Positions 11,474-23,462 of a DNA stretch of 64,000 nucleotides are shown here, in pieces. The position numbers and the translations under genes are program-made. Each line of letters opens with the position of its first letter. Positions within the stretch are counted from its first letter, which is position 1. This stretch comes from Sternotherus odoratus (Eukaryota > Chordata > Testudines > Kinosternidae): contig JAVMKO010000001.1 in the NCBI GenBank assembly GCA_032164245.1, forward strand, positions 288,555,041-288,619,040. The letters run 5' to 3'. The notes under the pieces are model-generated. The model saw only the letters and a program-made list of their open reading frames with translations. It was not told the DNA's origin and searched no databases.

Positions 11474-11692
11474 GGATGGAGGGATAGCTCAGTGGTTTGA
11501 GCATTGGCCTGCTAAACCCAGGGTTGTGAGTTCAATCTTTGAGGGGGCCATTTAGGGATGATGGGGTGTGGGGGGAGAGGAAATCTGTCAGATTTGGTCC
11601 TGCTAGTATAGGCAGGGGACTGGACTTGCTGACCTTTCAAGATCTTTCCAGTTCTAGGAGATAGGGATATCTCCATTTATTTTCTTTATTTT
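11474..11692 (+). mobile_element. tRNA-derived SINE (Cry type)
   Basis: A tRNA-like head contains the pol III A box TAGCTCAGTGGTTTGAGC (11,485-11,502) and B box GGGTTGTGAGTTCAATC (11,521-11,537). The tail is GGACTGGACTTGCTGACC and GATCTTTCCAGTTCTAGGAG, CR1-like, then an AGGGATATCTCCATTTA end. This architecture is typical of cryptodiran turtles. The other copies are at 32,593 and 34,001. Confidence 0.85.
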
Positions 11693-11779
11693 TTCTTTTC
11701 TCTGTATCCCCCTGTCAGTCAGCTTCTTGCACGGATACCTCTCAATGGTGTATGTCCATGGCCTCATTACCATGGGGTC

Positions 11780-11965
11780 TGAGCAACTTCATAAGCTTCA
11801 ATGGATTTATCCTCACAATATAGGGCAGTGCTATTGTCCCCTCATTATAGAGCGGGGACTGAGGTGCAAAGAGACTAAGTGACCTGACAAAGATCACACA
11901 GGGAGTCTGTGGCATAACAGGGAATGGAGTCCAGGGGTCCCCCAAGTATTAACCTTGTCCTCAAC
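11780..11965 (+). repeat. MIR/L2-type repeat
   Basis: ATTGTCCCCTCATTATAGAG, GGGACTGAGGTGCAAAGAGA, GATCACACAGGGAGTCTGTG and GGAATGGAGTCCAGGGG follow the usual MIR-like order. Confidence 0.5.
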
Positions 11966-12254
11966 TACTGGACCACATCTGTATCTTCTACATATTCCCC
12001 CTCCCCCACCAGAATGCATGTTGCACCTCCCTGGGCTCATCTGCAAGGCTCCAATCCAGTCCCTCTCAAAGATCCACTCCTGCATGTACATACAGCGCAT
12101 GCATGTAACTGGCTTGTATATAAACTGCCTCGTATGTTCCACTTCCCATAAGCTCTGTCTGTCTTCAGTTTATAAGCATCTCAGAGCAGGGACCATCCAT
12201 GATGTTCATGCCCTCCACTTCATGGACTCTGCTGTAACATTACTGTGTCGTGTA

Positions 12255-12500
12255 AGGCCCCAGCAGAGATCAGGGCCCTGTTGCACTAGGTGCCATACAA
12301 ACAGATAGTAAGAGACAGCCCCCACCCCAAAGTGCTCACCTGAACAGACAAGACAGGGGCTATGAGGGGAAATAGACACACAGAGGCAGTGACCTTCATG
12401 CTCAAGGTCATCCGTAGGTCCGTGACAGAACTGGAAATACTGCCCAGATCTCCTGACTAGCGGGCCTGTGCTCTATAAACTAGACCACACTTCCCCTAGC
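12255..12500 (+). repeat. L2/MIR-type repeat
   Basis: GTTGCACTAGGTGCCATACA, a GACAGCCCCCACCCC block, ACACAGAGGCAGTGACC and CTCCTGACTAGC.. GTGCTCTATAAACTAGACC are the recognisable blocks of this old family. Confidence 0.55.
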
Positions 12501-12639
12501 CTCTTATTAATGTAATAAAAATAGATTTATGAAAGAAACACCCTATTCTTCTTCCACAGCATCAGTGTCTAAAATCAATAACAGTTACAACAACTTTTTC
12601 CAGACAATGCTTACAAGATAGCAGAATTAAAATAGGCTG

Positions 12640-12990
12640 AGAGCATTTGGGGGGATTGGCTTTTACAGCCACCCATCCCAGCTGATGACTTGTCAGCACC
12701 GGAAATCAGCTTATTTCCAAAACGCCATTGTGCACTATTATGTTAATATCCCGCTAGGGCTGGATGCATTTATGCAAAAGCTTTTTGAGTCCGAGCCCTG
12801 AAAAGGCTGATATAAAATTTTCCAGATCTCTGTATTTGCATGAAAGGAATGTGCATGGTTGCACTAGCTCTCGTTTATTTATTAAATCTGAGCAGGACTT
12901 TGTCTGGAGAGCATAATAAATAACGCTGATCATCCTGCTACAAAATGAAATTAGGTCCTAATTGTCATTATAGCTGTAAAAATAGTCAGT
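12640..12990. other. AT-rich non-repeat block, candidate conserved element
   Basis: This unique-looking stretch has clustered homeodomain/POU-like sites (TATGCAAAAG, ATTTGCATG, several TAAT) and no repeat signature. Regulatory function is inference only. Confidence 0.2.
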
Positions 12991-13127
12991 CTGCCACTGG
13001 GCAGAAGCAAGGAAGGCCAGATAGAAGTGGTCATTGGTGTAATGGTCCCTTTCTTACCTTCCTCTTATCATTCAATGGGTAGGTATAGCGGGAGGAATAG
13101 CTCTTTAAAACTGATGAATAATAATAA

Positions 13128-13260
13128 TTTAAGGCCAATAGGTCATCCAGTCTGACTCCTGCCTGACACAGGCCATAGATCAGAGTATTAATTTGTACTG
13201 GGGCAGCACCAAGTTAAAAGACAGCCTCTGCCCCAGAGATCTTACAATCTTTCTCTTGTC
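13128..13260. repeat. CR1 3' tail (minus) joined to an L2-type fragment
   Basis: AATAGGTCATCCAGTCTGAC and CTGACACAGGCCATAG are the CR1 3' tail read on the minus strand. It is followed directly by a GGGGCAGCACCAAGTT.. GACAGCCTCTGCCCC L2-type piece. Confidence 0.5.
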
Positions 13261-15030
13261 AAACACTCTCCAAAGCAAGCGGCTATATGTTACCTTTCAG
13301 CTGCATTTTCAGAGTCTGAGTGGAAAAGACATGCCCTTTAAGCAGGTACTGTGTAAATGCACATCTTGCTGTCTAGGTTGGACAAGGAGGGAGGCCTGTT
13401 TCTCCGTGCGTAGCAATCCATGGGGGATTTTGTTTTTGGAGCTGCCCTTTTTTATATTTATTATTTCCTTTCTTCAGGGTATTCAACTGGTGTGCGATTT
13501 CACTGGAGAACCTGGGAGCATGAGGGAATCTTTGTATCAGTCTGGTGGTTCTTTGCTTTTATACACTAGTGCCTAGAAATGAATTTCTCTGTCCAAAATG
13601 TGGAATTTCTCACCCAGAATTACTCCCCTCTATGGCCCAGGATGGTAAGATTCATTTCTAGGCCAGTGATAGGTTTCCAACAAATAAAATTGCCATGGCT
13701 TTAAAGTCCAACACTGCAGAGCTATAAACCAGAGCCAAGATTTAAACAATGGCTGCCCAAATTAAGGCTCCAGGGCAAACCTTTCAGAAGTGTCAAGTGA
13801 TTCTTTGGAAAAAGACACTCTTTGAAAATGAGCCCTACACTTGGACCCCTACAAAATCAAGTCAGCCATTATTTAGACTGTAAGATTGTTAGGGCAGGGA
13901 CAGCCCTCTCTCTGCTTTTCAGTGCCCAGACGATAGAGCCCTGTTCTCAGTTGATCGTTAGACCCTATGGTAATAACATGATTAATAATCATCATCATCA
14001 GTGCCTTTTGAAAATTTTGTCCTAAGTTCTTATTGAGCCACTTGTTTTCTCCAAATTGCTGAAAACTCCACAGTTCCCATTCAACAGGAGATATGCCCAG
14101 TTGGGAAGGAAAGGTTCCCTGCAGTTGTGGACTATTCCCAGTTGTGGCATCACCATTCATGAATAATGGGTGCTTCCCAAATTCATGCTGATCAGCCCTT
14201 TCTACTACATGACTCCATCAGCTATCCCATGTTTGTGTGGATATATAAACCTCCCACACTGGTTACACACTCCATGGTTAGGAACAATATCTAGCACATT
14301 GTGGGGCATACATAATATTAATTATACGTGCTCATTGCCAATGGAAAATAGATTAATTGCCTTCATTCTGTCAATATCACATACAGCTTGCAGCTCTCTG
14401 GCATTTTTCAGCTGTCTGGTACAGTCCGTAAATAACTCTATCCATTTAGGAAGCCTATAGGAATATCTCATTTGCTTTGATTTAAGAAGAATCAATGATT
14501 TGAGGACTGAGTGTCTTTTCTTCTTCCATGTTCCTCCATGTTCGCATACTGTTCACTGAACATAACATCAGATCTGACATTCCAGTGGGAAGAACGTGTG
14601 ACCACACTGAATAGAACTGTCCATTGTTTAACGGGTCAGGGATCAGAGCCGCGATGTCAGGCTATAGAGAAGTGAAGTTGGAAGCAGAACTTAGTCACCA
14701 CCTCCAGTGCAGCACTATAGTATCCATAGCTATTGGTACACATGCCGACGCAGAGTGCACTCTGACTGTACAGGGTTGAAGTTTGTAGAATCCTTATGAG
14801 CGGGTGGGTGGGGAGACAAGCACAAACAGTGAAATTCAAGGGCTGACTTTAAACACAGGTATATGTGTCTGTACTGTAGACTTTGGAACCAGCTGGCATT
14901 GCCTTGCTGTGAAAGACAACCCTGCTTGTGTAGCAAAGACAGTGTGCACAGCTGTACAGACCATGTTGTTGGAAGAAATGCTCCTTGCCATCAGTGTGGT
15001 ATGTGGGGGGACGGGACCCTTGACCCCAGT
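13261..15030. other. Intron DNA, only an L2-type fragment near 13,870-14,000
   Basis: AGACTGTAAGATTGTTAGGG and GAGCCCTGTTCTCAG mark the fragment. The 127-codon plus frame at 13,193-13,576 and overlapping frames near 14,800-15,150 show no recognisable protein. Confidence 0.4.
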
Positions 15031-15034
15031 TTTT

Positions 15035-15165
15035 TGGAGAAGGGTGACGAGAATGATTAGGAGCATGGGAAAACTTTCCTGGGAAGAGAAATTGAAAGGA
15101 TTGGGATGGTTTTCCTTAGAAAGGGGGAGACACGATAAAAGTAACTAAACTAATAAATCATGAAT
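15035..15165 (+). mobile_element. Short internal CR1 fragment
   Basis: AGAAGGGTGACGAGAATGAT, GAAAACTTTCCTGGGAAGAG and GGGGGAGACACGATAAAAGT match internal CR1 sequence. Both ends are lost. Confidence 0.55.
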
Positions 15166-15245
15166 TGAGCTCGCGGGCCAGATAAAAATGGCCAGCGGGC
15201 CGTTTATGGCCAGCGGGCCGCAGTTTTCCCACCTCTGCTCTAACA
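15166..15245. repeat. hAT MITE 3' fragment with tandem 19-mer
   Basis: GGCCAGCGGGCCG appears twice about 19 bases apart (15,190-15,224), followed by TTTTCCCACCTCTGCTC, the outer end of a hAT-type MITE. Confidence 0.5.
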
Positions 15246-15771
15246 TAACATGATTAATCGATTGTCAATTGTGAATATGACCTAGCATGAGCTACGTCAC
15301 TATTGTAAATACAAGGAGGTGGCAGTGGTATGTAAACCACTGTCCTCTACTGGTCAGAATCAGAACTGCTCAGGTGTAGGTCATAGCCTCTGTACTGCTA
15401 GAAGCAAGTTTCCTTTTACTGAATTGATCTGGTCATGTGCTGTTGGATCAGGAAAGGATGGGTTTGATCCCTGTTGCCACCATGGAGTTCTGAGTGGCTA
15501 CTATGCAGTGGCAACCATAATAGTCCTACGTGGCTACTGACTTGCTACCTTATTCTGAAGTCTGGACATGTGGAAACTAGAACTCAGCTAGTAGTTAGAT
15601 GATGTGATGTCCTGTGCCACAGTCAGACAAGAGAGGTGAGAGAGGCAGGATGAAAACACTTTTAGAAAAGAAATGTTATAAATAGGATGTTTATGGGGCC
15701 ACTTGGAATGTCCTATAGTTCATGGCTAACTTGTAAAGATGTATGGAATATTTTCACTGAGCCCATGTGAC

Positions 15772-15796
15772 ATCCTTCCTTCCTTCCTTCCTTCCT
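15772..15796 (+). repeat. (CCTT)n microsatellite
   Basis: About six perfect CCTT units. Confidence 0.9.
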
Positions 15797-16056
15797 CAGG
15801 GAGTAGATTTCAGTCCTGCTTCATCCATAGCTCTTTTTAAACTCACATTAGTTAAGAAAGCTAACCTGGGACCATTCCTGTGAGGTGATGAGCACCCTCA
15901 ACTCTTAATGGGATTTGGCTGATTCAGCATCACCCAGAACTGGAGTCCTTAGAGATTTAGCCCCCTTGCAATAAAAAACTGTAAAGTCTGTTCCTTGCAT
16001 TTCTGTGTGTCTCCAGAACTCCCACTAACTCCAGGATCAGGCTCTCCTGGATGTCT

Positions 16057-16181
16057 AGGGTTTGCCAACCCCCCTGGATTGTCCTGGAGTCTCCAGGAAT
16101 TAAAAATTAGTCGTTTTTAATTAAAGATAATGTCATGTGGTGAAACATTCAGGAATTTATCCTACCAAAGTTGGCAACCCT
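16057..16181. mobile_element. Small MITE with GTTGGCAACCCT ends
   Basis: The termini AGGGTTTGCCAACC and GTTGGCAACCCT are inverted copies. The inside carries GTCCTGGAGTCTCCAGGAAT and a TTTTTAATTAAAGATAATGT block. No convincing 8-base target duplication is seen (GGATGTCT against GGCTGAGG). Confidence 0.7.
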
Positions 16182-16350
16182 GGCTGAGGCGGAGAGAGAG
16201 AAGCAGGTTGGACACATCTCATGTTCAATTGCTGGGAAGTTTATATGCTCTCATCTCCTCCTTGTTGTTCCACCACCAACTCCCACTCAACTGCAATTCA
16301 GACAGGCCACCAGAGTTTACTCACCATCTTTACTCACACAAACAATACTA

Positions 16351-16838
16351 TAGGTATGGCTGGTCAAAACTGTGTCTAGCCAAAAACCCAGTTTTCTATA
16401 AATGAGATTTTTCACAGAAAGTGTCTGTTTTCACAGGAAAATTTACACTTTCCTTGATGAACCAAAAAATGCTGATTTAGAAATGCTGTCACACTGTCTC
16501 ATGGAAGTTGTTGTTTAGAGGCCTCATGCCTCCATTCTCTAGGGCCTGGGTTTCCAGCCATACTACAGCTCCCATGATGCACTTGGGTGGCCCACCAAGA
16601 AGGGCGGAAGAAGTAGTCCAACCACGTAGCCTACCCCACAATAGAGAATAAGGGGGGTGAATCACTCAAACTACAAATCCCATGAGGCACCATGGCAGCA
16701 TTTCTGAATTTAAATTTTCAGGTTTCAGACAGAAATGGGAGGGACATGTTATTTATTATTTTTTCACAGGAAAGCTGAAATTTTCTGCACGGGTGCGGGA
16801 TGGGGGAAAGAAATTCATTCTCTGATCAGCTCTAACCA
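16351..16838. repeat. Foldback MITE of the AT-rich family
   Basis: It begins GGCTGGTCAAAACTG and ends GATCAGCTCTAACC. Both ends carry TTTTTCACAG(G/A)AA blocks in an inverted-like arrangement, enclosing a segment with ACTACAGCTCCCATGATGC and CTACAAATCCCATGAGGC. Confidence 0.5.
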
Positions 16839-17590
16839 CTAGATCTTTAATGGTCACATGTGACCAGGATGTCAGTTTTGCCCAAAAGACATCTTAGTGC
16901 TCCTTAGCATGCCAGGAGGTTGGTCCAGCACTGTCTCAAAAGAAAGAGCACTGTCGGTCGGATCACTAGTACTGCAGGATGCTTTGTAAAGTACCTCCCT
17001 GGATGTCTCCCATGCAAGTCATCAGCAGCCATATTGAAGAATTGACAGACACCTAGCCAAGGATGGTGGTGGCAGGGTTGCAGCCATTAACGCTGCTGAT
17101 GCCATAAACTTGTCAATCCATAGACCTGATGTTTCTTTTTCCATCGTATCTAAACTGGCCCATTCTGGGCTTGCTCATGAGGTTAACAGTAAAGTGCCCA
17201 GTGAAGTTAATTGAGCAATGGGTCTGCCTCATTGCAGGAACTTTCCTGGAAAGGAAACCTACGTGCAACAGGCTTATGGCTTTCTACTTTACATTATGCC
17301 TCTTCGACAGCATTGACTCTTGATTCCAAACCTTCATTGTTTTGACTGGATTCTGCCTTTGGTCAGAGTGCAGGGGCAGGGCCAAAAGGCAGAGAAGGGG
17401 CTTTTTGTGTGTGTTTTCTCTCCCCCACTCCCCTCCCCAAGAGGTGTGTATGTATTTATATAACAAAATGCTAAATGAAATAACTGATTACTCTCTCTCT
17501 GAGCAGGGTTCATTGATCACCCCCAGAGCTTTACCAGCCTCACCTACATTACTGACCCTTCATGTCAGACGTTTGCCTCTTACCCTCTAA

Positions 17591-17693
17591 TAGAGGGACC
17601 AGCTGTCCCGGTTTCTGGGCCTTTTTCTTATATAGGCTCCTATTACCCTCCACCTCAGTCCCAATTTTTCACATTTGCTGTCTGGTCACCCTA
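17591..17693. mobile_element. hAT-type MITE with GGTGACCAG ends
   Basis: It begins TAGAGGGACCAGCTGTCC and ends CTGGTCACCCTA, with a CTTATATAGGCTCCTATTA core shared with the copy at 39,122. Flanks CCCTCTAA and CCCTCAAT could be a decayed 8-base target duplication (6 of 8). Confidence 0.65.
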
Positions 17694-17699
17694 CCCTCA

Positions 17700-18900
17700 A
17701 TCCACCCTGTGTGTGCCTGAGAAAGCACGTTCAAGGGAATGGCAAAATCAAGGCCCAAAAGCCAGCGTGTTTCTAACCCCTCTTTCCCAGAGCAGTAAGT
17801 TAGCTCCCCGGGTCATTCTCATAAAAGGTTGCCCCATTGCCCAATAACACTGTCTTTCATCTTCAGCAAGGATTTAATTAGCAAAGAGAAATAAAGCTCC
17901 TGATTGAGACGCCCTGATCAGGCTGGATTCCAGAATCCATTAGAAAATAACTATCCTGGCTTGGCAGCTACAAATTAGCCATTTCTCCCCTTGCTATACC
18001 CCTCCTTTCTCTCTCCCCCCTCCACACGCATCTACAGGAAAGTGACTTCTCGCATGTGTGGCAAGATTGTCTGCTTTACATACAAACTACTATGCAGGGC
18101 AAACACCTGTTCAGCACTTAAGTAATAATGCTAAAAAGATCCTAATGCTCTCCCTTTACACTGTTGTCCTTTCTTAGCCTCCTCTTGCAGTGTGATCCTA
18201 AGTTTCCATCCCTGTATGATATAACTCTGTTATTGTGCGTATCTAGCCACTATTAAATCCTGCTGCATTTTTCTCTCCCTAGCTATTTACCATAACACAG
18301 AGGTCTTGTTCAGTCAATGATCTCAGCTTCCCAGCCCCAAACTTTACCCCTATTATTTCCCTTCAGACTGTCTCTAATCTCAAGAGTCGTCTATTTAAAC
18401 AAACCAAAAAGTCCAACGATCTCACATCTTTTAAATGCATTGATTGAGAGACCTTAGCTAGCATATAGCCCGTTGCTTCATTTGTTATGATTGGTAAATG
18501 GGATGGTTAGTCCTCTGTCTGTTTCCCCTCCCTCACCATCCCTATAAAAAGTTTTATAGCAAAGACTAGAATTTTTTACTGTTTCTCTCTGTCCTTCTTC
18601 TCCAGTTACATGTGTCATTAATACTCATCTCTCTACCTAGGTATTCCCATCACCATAGCATTGTACAAATACTACCAAATTTATCCTTGTGCCATGGGTT
18701 CGGTGGTTATTATTTGGGCTGCAAGACAGTGATCCAGAAACTGACCTCTCATTTAAAGAAAATATCGTGTTTCTAGCACTTACGGTTGCAGAGAGAACTT
18801 CAAAAATGTGAACGAAGCATAAACCGAAGCAGTGCCGTTTGCAGAAAACCTGGTACAATACCTCTGAGAGGTGTCGTCCTGCCTCGTTCCTGTCAAGGAG
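17700..18900. other. Intron DNA, nothing identified
   Basis: No repeat is recognised. An AT-rich stretch at 17,860-18,000 with ATTTAATTAGC and TGATCAGG could be conserved non-coding DNA, but nothing in the sequence proves it. Confidence 0.35.
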
Positions 18901-18914
18901 AGCTTCTGCAATTG

Positions 18915-19060
18915 ATGACAACTTCTTATCCCCATTTTACAGCTGGTGAACTGTGGCACAGGGAGATTGAATGACTTGCCCAGGAAGTTTATAGCAGAGC
19001 CAGTAATTTAATCCCAGTTTTCTTCTAGCCTCATTCACTGCCTTAGCCACAAGCCCAACC
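18915..19060 (+). repeat. MIR-type repeat
   Basis: TATCCCCATTTTACAGCTGG, ACTGTGGCACAGGGAGATTG, AATGACTTGCCCAGG and CAGAGCCAGTAATTTAATCC show the MIR core and its 3' part. Confidence 0.6.
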
Positions 19061-19402
19061 TTTCTCCAGACCTTCTAATGTCTGCCTTGGCATGATCCAT
19101 CCTGCGGTCCTGTATTGGAAAAAGTTAAAGTTTTTTATGAGCCAAATTCACCCTAGTGTATCTTCACTAAAGTCAAGGAGGTAATGCCAGGAATGAATTT
19201 GGCCTCGTGTGTGTGTTTAAAGATTTCAGTCTGGTTGCCAAACAGTAAAATATGATGACTGGAAAGTCAATCACACATGGGAAAGGAGGGGGAAAGTAGA
19301 GCAACTGGCACCAGTGTGTTCAGTATAATGGTGGTGATGGGCTGCTTCCACATGAAGCATGTCAGTGGAGAGGGGCCAGTCCCAGATTTCACCTGCTGCG
19401 GG

Positions 19403-19420
19403 GTGTGTGTGTGTGTGTGT
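19403..19420 (+). repeat. (GT)n microsatellite
   Basis: A short GT dinucleotide run. Reversed, it gives the THTH stretches of the minus-strand frames here, which are not genes. Confidence 0.85.
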
Positions 19421-19894
19421 TGCTTGAGACAGCGGAAGCCTTGATTTAGCTGCATAATAAAAGTAAATCTGCTGCTGCTCTGTTTCAGTGCATGGATGAC
19501 TAGAACTCTGTAGAATAGTGAGGAATATATTTGTATGGTAGCTGGTAGTTGACGATGATGTTTTGGCCATTAGAGCAACAGCTGGAGGCTCTTATGGTAA
19601 TTTACTATAAGTTTGTGGTTGTAAATATATTTCCATTATGACTAGGGATTCTAATAGATGTTAAGTCCTGCCATTAAGGTGTGATGGAGCAAGTTATGGG
19701 GTGTACATTGTTTTGCCTTTATAAAATGGGCATTACAAAGGAAGGAATAGGATTGACTGATCAATCGAGTGTGGCGGTATGGACTGGGTCTCAATCACCC
19801 ATTTGCCCTTTGCCCAAGATGACGTGTACTGGGTGGTAAGTGTAATACCCTTATCTTGGTTGCACCCACTGGAAAAAACATACATTGACTGGAG

Positions 19895-20165
19895 AAGAGA
19901 AGAATGAGGTGGGACATAACAGTCTTCAAGTACAGAATAAGTTGTTATAAAGAGGAAGGTGATAAATTGTTCTCCTTATCCACTGAGGATAGGACAAGAA
20001 GCAATGGTTTTAAATTGGAGCAAGGGCAATTTAGAGCAGACATTAGGAAAAACTTCCTAACGGTCAAGGTAGTTAAGTCCAGTACTAGAACAAGTTACAT
20101 AGTGAGGTTGTGGAATTTCTGCGATTGGGGGTTTGGAGGTTTTTAAGAGCAGATAAGACAAACAC
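19895..20165 (+). mobile_element. CR1 LINE internal/3' fragment
   Basis: The encoded pieces DRTRSNGFKLEQGQFR and DIRKNFLTVKVVK, followed by VRLWNF, match the CR1 C-terminal region. It is truncated at both ends. Confidence 0.7.
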
Positions 20166-20670
20166 TGGTCAGTGCTCAGAAGGAAAGGAGAATCGTTGTC
20201 TAATTCTCACTCTCTGTAGACTGTCTTCCATTTTGTTTCCTTGGGGTTTTTTAATGAGCTTGGCCTTCTGTTTCTTGTCTCCTGTATGGTGGTTCATGTC
20301 CTACTTTTAGCTTTCAGACTCTTGTCATCAGGAATCCAGGTTTCCTGGTGTGAAAAAAAACCCCGCACTGCTAAGAGGTTCAAGGTCAGAAGATTATTGT
20401 GTTTTACCTGCTGGGGACTGGGAAGTGTATTTGCTTTACAGGTCTCCACAGTAGTTCACTATAGGGTATGTTGTGCGAGAAGCACAGAATGGTGTTTAAC
20501 AGTTCTATTACTTATCCTGCATTATCACGTACAGGCCCCAACCTAAATCAATGCCTGACTGCACATCTGCTTAGTTAGAAACAGCCGCTGCCCAACGACT
20601 TAACAATTCAAATAGGTGAGACAGGCGAAAGGATTATTATCCACATCTGACAGCTTAAATGGCTAACCTG

Positions 20671-20953
20671 AGGGCTTGTCTTCATGTACAGCGCTAAGCT
20701 GGTGCAGCTGCACCGGTACTGCTCTTTAGTGAAGACACTGCTACGCCCATGGGAGAGCTTCTCCTGTCAGCATAGTCAATCCACCTTCCCCGAGAGGCGG
20801 TGCCTATGTCAGCGGGAGGAGCTCTTCCTAGTGCTGCCTACACAGGGGACGACTTCTTCTTCTTCTTATCAATGCATCACTCAGGGGTGTGGCTATTTCA
20901 CACCCCTGCATGACATATTTATACCAATATAAGTCTGTAGCATAGACCTGACC
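20671..20953. mobile_element. MITE with AGGGCTTGTC terminus
   Basis: It begins AGGGCTTGTCTTCATGTACA and ends near TGTAGCATAGACCTG. An internal hairpin CAGGGGTGTG/CACACCCCTG lies at 20,882-20,908, and a CTTCTTCTTCTTCTT run is at about 20,852-20,868. The same family is at 44,720-45,015. Confidence 0.65.
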
Positions 20954-21929
20954 TCAGTCTCTACCAGACATGGGAACTGAATCGACATTTGCTAAGGCTT
21001 TGTCTCGTGCCTTAACCACACTTCCACTCCGAATGGCTTCTCCTTCTGACACCCCCTCCCCACCATGAGACTGTGGGAGTTCTTCACCCCTCCTTTGCCA
21101 TTACATCTGTGTTCCCAAAGATCCATGTTAGTAATAGAAGTGCAGGATCAAAGAATACCTTCCACTTTTCCTAACTTTCAGTTATCTGCTCTGCTCCAAG
21201 CAGCATTTTTCCTGCCATTTGGATCTGTTTTGTTTTCTAGGCCTTGTGAGCTTTGGTAAACTATTACATCATCAGGCTATAAGGGAAGGCTGGGAGTGGT
21301 GGGCTGTTTGTTTGTTTTTTAGTTCTGTGAAAGAAAATCTCCATTGTGTGTTTTTCTTTTGTTTTGCCAATGCAAACAAAGTCTGCCCCGTTTCTTCTGT
21401 GGTAGCTCAAAATGCCACCCACACCCAGTCTCACTGTGGAATGTAGACACAATTATTCCAACAGTAGCAAGTCCCACAGGGATTATCCTTGGTTGACTTC
21501 TCTGTGAGCATCTTAAAACAAAACAAACATTGGTTGTTTTTCTTGTGCTTCTCTGCTAATATAAGGATAGGTACTGAAGGACTTACTCCAGCAGAGCTTC
21601 CACTGAAGTCAAATAGTTCTGCAATCTGGTATTTCTAAGGTGCCTAACAAGTGCCAGGTAAAACATTGGCAAAGACATTGGGCTTTGGTCCATTGATGTA
21701 ATTCTTTAATTATAGTCAGGCCTGTCTTTTACTGTGGGTGGTTTATATACGTTAAAGAGATGGGCTAGCATGACATTCAGATCCAGGTATGAATTTCCCT
21801 AAATTCAGGGTGTCTGGAAACAGGGTTGTGGTTTGGATCTATCTCTCTAGTTTGAAGCTCCCCCTAACTGCTCTTATCCTCTCCCCAACTCCCACCTTTG
21901 CTGTAACACCTTTAAGAAATCAGCAACTT

Positions 21930-22100
21930 TGTGACAGAGTCTGGAGACCTTGGTTCTGTTCCTACTGGCATGAGCTCAGTTTGTGGCTCCAGGAAAGTCA
22001 TTTAAGTGCTTTCTCTTTTGCGGTTCCTATATGTAAAATACTGGAGTAGGGTGAGATCCTATAATTGAAAGAGGTATATAGATGCACAACATTATTACTT
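21930..22100. repeat. Diverged MIR-type repeat
   Basis: Residual blocks are CTTGGTTCTGTTCCTACTGG, CAGGAAAGTCATTTAAG and TATGTAAAATACTGGAGTAG. Confidence 0.4.
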
Positions 22101-22462
22101 ACTGGGACTCTCCAGTCAGTCAACATTCTTCAGAAATGCCTGGTGAGTGTACAGATGTGAGTAATGGGGCTTAAATGGATCTTCATACAATCTGCACTGA
22201 CTGGAATCTTATTGTGCAGTGAGGCTTTCTGAGAGCAGGTGCTTCTGTCCTGTACCCAGCTCCAGGCTGTAGAAGATGCAGTAAACATTCTGCAGAGCTC
22301 AGTGAGGTTCATAGTCATTACGTTAAACTGAATTTCAGTCACATTCCTGACTCTGAAGGATAAATCCAGCAACTGAAATGGCTATAAAAGTGACACAATG
22401 AGGCCCATCCTTTCTGTCCTAGTGAAACCAGTTAGGAGTGGAGATAGAACACAAACATACAC

Positions 22463-22925
22463 CTAAAGGGTGATATGATAGAGGTATATACAATTATGAG
22501 TGGTGTACAGAAAGTGACTAAGGAAAAGTTATTTACTTGTTCCCGTAATATAAGAACTAGGGGCCACCAAATGAAATTAATGTGCAGACGGTTTAAAACA
22601 AATAAAAGGAAGTTCTTCACACAGCACACAGTCAACCTGTGGAACTCCTTGCCCGAGGAGGTTGTGAAGGCTGGGACTATAACAGAGTTTAAAAGAGAAT
22701 TGGATATGTTAAGTCCATTAATGGTTGTTAGCCAGGATGGGTATGGAATGGTGTCTCTGGCCTCTGTTTGTCAGAGGGGGGTGATGGATGGCAGGAGAGA
22801 GATCACTTGATCATTACCTGTTACATTCACTCACTCCGGGGCATCTGGCATTGGCCGCTGTTGGTAGACAGAATACTGGGCTGAATGGACCTTTGGTCTG
22901 ACCCACTCCAGCCATTCTTATGTTC
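22463..22925 (+). mobile_element. CR1 LINE 3' end with open C-terminal frame
   Basis: An uninterrupted 111-codon frame (22,475-22,810) encodes LWNSLPEEVVKAGTITEFKR, the C-terminal signature of CR1 ORF2, then runs into the 3' tail ending near CCATTCTTATGTTC. It is the cleanest CR1 tail in the window, so probably the youngest. It lacks the reverse transcriptase and endonuclease and cannot move by itself. Confidence 0.85.
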
Positions 22926-23462
22926 AGCTATTCAGGATTCAGAGCTGAACTTTGCTGTGCTTATTGGTACATGTAACCAATCATGTTGAATCAGAACAAT
23001 CTCCAGCTGTGGAGAAGGGTGACGGGCGGATCCTCAGCTGCTGAAAACTGGCTTAGATCCAGTGAAGCTGGAGCTTCACAAACTTACACCCCCGCTGAGC
23101 AACTGTTCCAGGGTTCTGAATCCATTTCCTACCTACCCCCACCTTGCAGTACGAAAGAATAGCTGAGAAGGCCCTTCCCATGGTGCATGCAGAAGCAGTC
23201 ACCTAGTGTGGGATCTGTCACCTATCTGCCCCAAGTCATGGAAATATTTGGGGCTTGATGTGAGTATAGACACAGGCTCAGCATCTGGCCCTTTAACAGT
23301 AATATTAACGAATGAATCAAGAGCATCACTGTTTAATTAGGAACTCATGTTAATTTTGGGCTAAAGTCCTTGAGTGTTGTGTCTCTGCCTTTAACGTTGG
23401 TCATCCTTTCTTTGGGAAAGGAAAAAGCTTTCCCTCTTAGGCAAGTGGCAGATGCTGACGCA

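Noticed and set aside
11485..11537. Functional tRNA gene
   Set aside because: The A and B boxes belong to a SINE head. The clover-leaf is not intact and the copy continues into a CR1-like tail.
22475..22810. Host gene from the clean 111-codon frame
   Set aside because: LWNSLPEEVVKAGTITEFKR is the CR1 ORF2 C terminus and the frame runs into the CR1 tail.
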